The translations under genes were made by a program, and so were the position numbers. A stretch of 6,043 nt of DNA from Armatimonadota bacterium (GTDB taxonomy: Bacteria > Armatimonadota > UBA5829), in NCBI GenBank assembly GCA_023398345.1, contig JAEWSK010000258.1:1-6043 (forward strand), given 5' to 3'. The notes under the pieces were generated by a model. It made no database searches and had not been told where the DNA came from. It saw nothing but the letters and a program-made list of their open reading frames with translations. This document shows, one piece after another, positions 5,286 through 6,043 of this stretch (positions within the stretch are counted from its first letter, which is position 1; every line of letters starts with the position of its first letter).

Positions 5286-6043
5286 TCAACGTCCGGCTTT
5301 CTCACCTTTGCCAGATGGAACAACCTCGCCGAATGCGTATGATCTGCGAATATCCGACAGCTTCGCTTTTACACGTCTGCCGACGTATTTTCCGCCGTTT
5401 TCAAGCTCGATGAGATACCCATCCAGCCACGCACTCGCCCTCGGCAACACTGAAAACGGGTTGCGAATGACTTGGCATTCGACCGTTTCGCCGCACTTCC
5501 AAGGTATCATCTGTCGCTCCGTCTCTTGGATGTCGCTGGGAGTGATGTCGTATTTTTCTATGTGCATCTGCTCATTTGCTCGCACATAGATCGCACGTCG
5601 CAGTCGACGCTCGATCTCCTCGATAACCTCCCCGCCGCTTCCAACAAGATGGTATGCGACTTCGGGATGCGTCGTAACAAGAAACGCATCCTCGTCGGAC
5701 TTTGAGCACAATCGCCTCAGTTCTCGCTCTACGTTGAGACTGACTGTTTCAGAGCTTTCCACACGACCACGCCCCTGACAATACGGGCATGTCTCCGTGA
5801 CAAGCTCGGTGATGGCTTCGCCTGTCCGTTTTCGGGTCATCTCGATCAATCCTAACGGGGATATATGCGAGATTTTGGTTCGCGTTCTATCCTTGCGCAG
5901 TTCTTTTTCGAGCGAGCTGACGACCTTTTGCCTATCTTTTGGGTTCGCCATGTCAATGAAGTCGAGCACGATCATTCCACCGATATCGCGCAATCGCAAC
6001 TGCCGCGCAATCTCTATAACGGCGTCAAGGTTTGTCTTGAGGA
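5286..6043 (-). CDS. rng: Ribonuclease E/G family protein, C-terminal part, truncated by the window edge
   Basis: 252 codons plus the TGA stop are visible. The frame is open to the window edge, so the apparent TTG start at 5999 is internal: upstream codons read TNLDAVIEIARQLRLRDIGG, standard RNase E/G sequence. VLDFIDM follows (Asp codon near 5963-5961); its first Asp corresponds to the second catalytic magnesium-binding Asp (D346 of E. coli RNase E). The first, in the IDxNS motif, is off-window. ISHISPLGLIEMTRKR and the Zn-link motif CPYCQGRGRV follow, whose two Cys join subunits through zinc. The last ~70 residues (GETVECQVIR … YLIELENGGKYVGRRVKAKL … RRSYAFGEV) resemble a TRAM-type RNA-binding beta-barrel. 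There is no long disordered E. coli RNase E tail, so RNase G-like is preferred, though rne is also possible. Role: single-strand endonuclease in rRNA 5' maturation and mRNA decay. A strong terminator follows. Confidence 0.93.
   Translation of the reverse strand, partial: LKTNLDAVIEIARQLRLRDIGGMIVLDFIDMANPKDRQKVVSSLEKELRKDRTRTKISHISPLGLIEMTRKRTGEAITELVTETCPYCQGRGRVESSETVSLNVERELRRLCSKSDEDAFLVTTHPEVAYHLVGSGGEVIEEIERRLRRAIYVRANEQMHIEKYDITPSDIQETERQMIPWKCGETVECQVIRNPFSVLPRASAWLDGYLIELENGGKYVGRRVKAKLSDIRRSYAFGEVVPSGKGEKAGR

Noticed and set aside
5999..5999. TTG at 5999 as the start of the RNase E/G gene
   Set aside because: The frame stays open upstream and encodes conserved RNase E/G sequence to the window edge, so this Leu codon is internal.
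1..6043. Search for CRISPR arrays, insertion sequences, phage genes, tRNA or rRNA
   Set aside because: No spaced direct repeats, transposase or integrase sequence, terminal inverted repeats or RNA gene signatures were seen; the window is almost filled by six minus-strand genes.

Overview
This is a bacterial chromosomal segment in which every convincing gene reads on the minus strand. Read right to left in the direction of transcription, it holds the 3' part of an RNase E/G gene (rng/rne family), a secreted NPCBM-GH36 glycoside hydrolase, rplU (L21), rpmA (L27), a lipoprotein serpin, and the 5' part of obgE. The series ribonuclease G/E, L21, L27, Obg GTPase is a widespread bacterial housekeeping neighbourhood concerned with ribosome assembly and RNA processing. 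Here it is interrupted twice by genes for exported proteins: the glycosidase between rng and rplU, and the serpin between rpmA and obgE.

The non-coding DNA suggests three or four transcription units. A strong intrinsic terminator at 5230-5267 closes rng. The glycosidase gene follows with only a weak candidate promoter and a small repeat in its leader. A good sigma-70-type promoter at 2571-2600 (TTGACA, 18 bp, TG-A-TAAGAT) lies just after the glycosidase stop and drives rplU-rpmA. Its transcript would begin with a strong hairpin (2526-2552) before the GTG start of rplU. A 14-bp-stem intrinsic terminator at 1741-1781 ends the rplU-rpmA unit. The serpin and obgE lie 31 bp apart beyond that terminator and look like one unit, so obgE appears separated from the ribosomal protein genes and placed behind the serpin.

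Organism: base composition is intermediate. Exported proteins carry type I and type II signal peptides, which implies a cell with lipoproteins and probably a Gram-negative type envelope. L27 begins directly with MAHKKG and lacks the cleavable N-terminal extension typical of Bacillota. An NPCBM-fused GH36 enzyme, a bacterial serpin and an RNase G with a TRAM-like tail next to rplU-rpmA-obgE would suit an environmental, polysaccharide-using lineage such as Armatimonadota or a PVC-type phylum. This placement is an inference with modest confidence.

I found no phage, transposon, CRISPR, tRNA or rRNA feature, and no plus-strand gene I can support. No clearly new multi-gene system is visible. The more unusual points are the two exported-protein genes inside the housekeeping block, the serpin-obgE linkage, and the structured control region in front of rplU.
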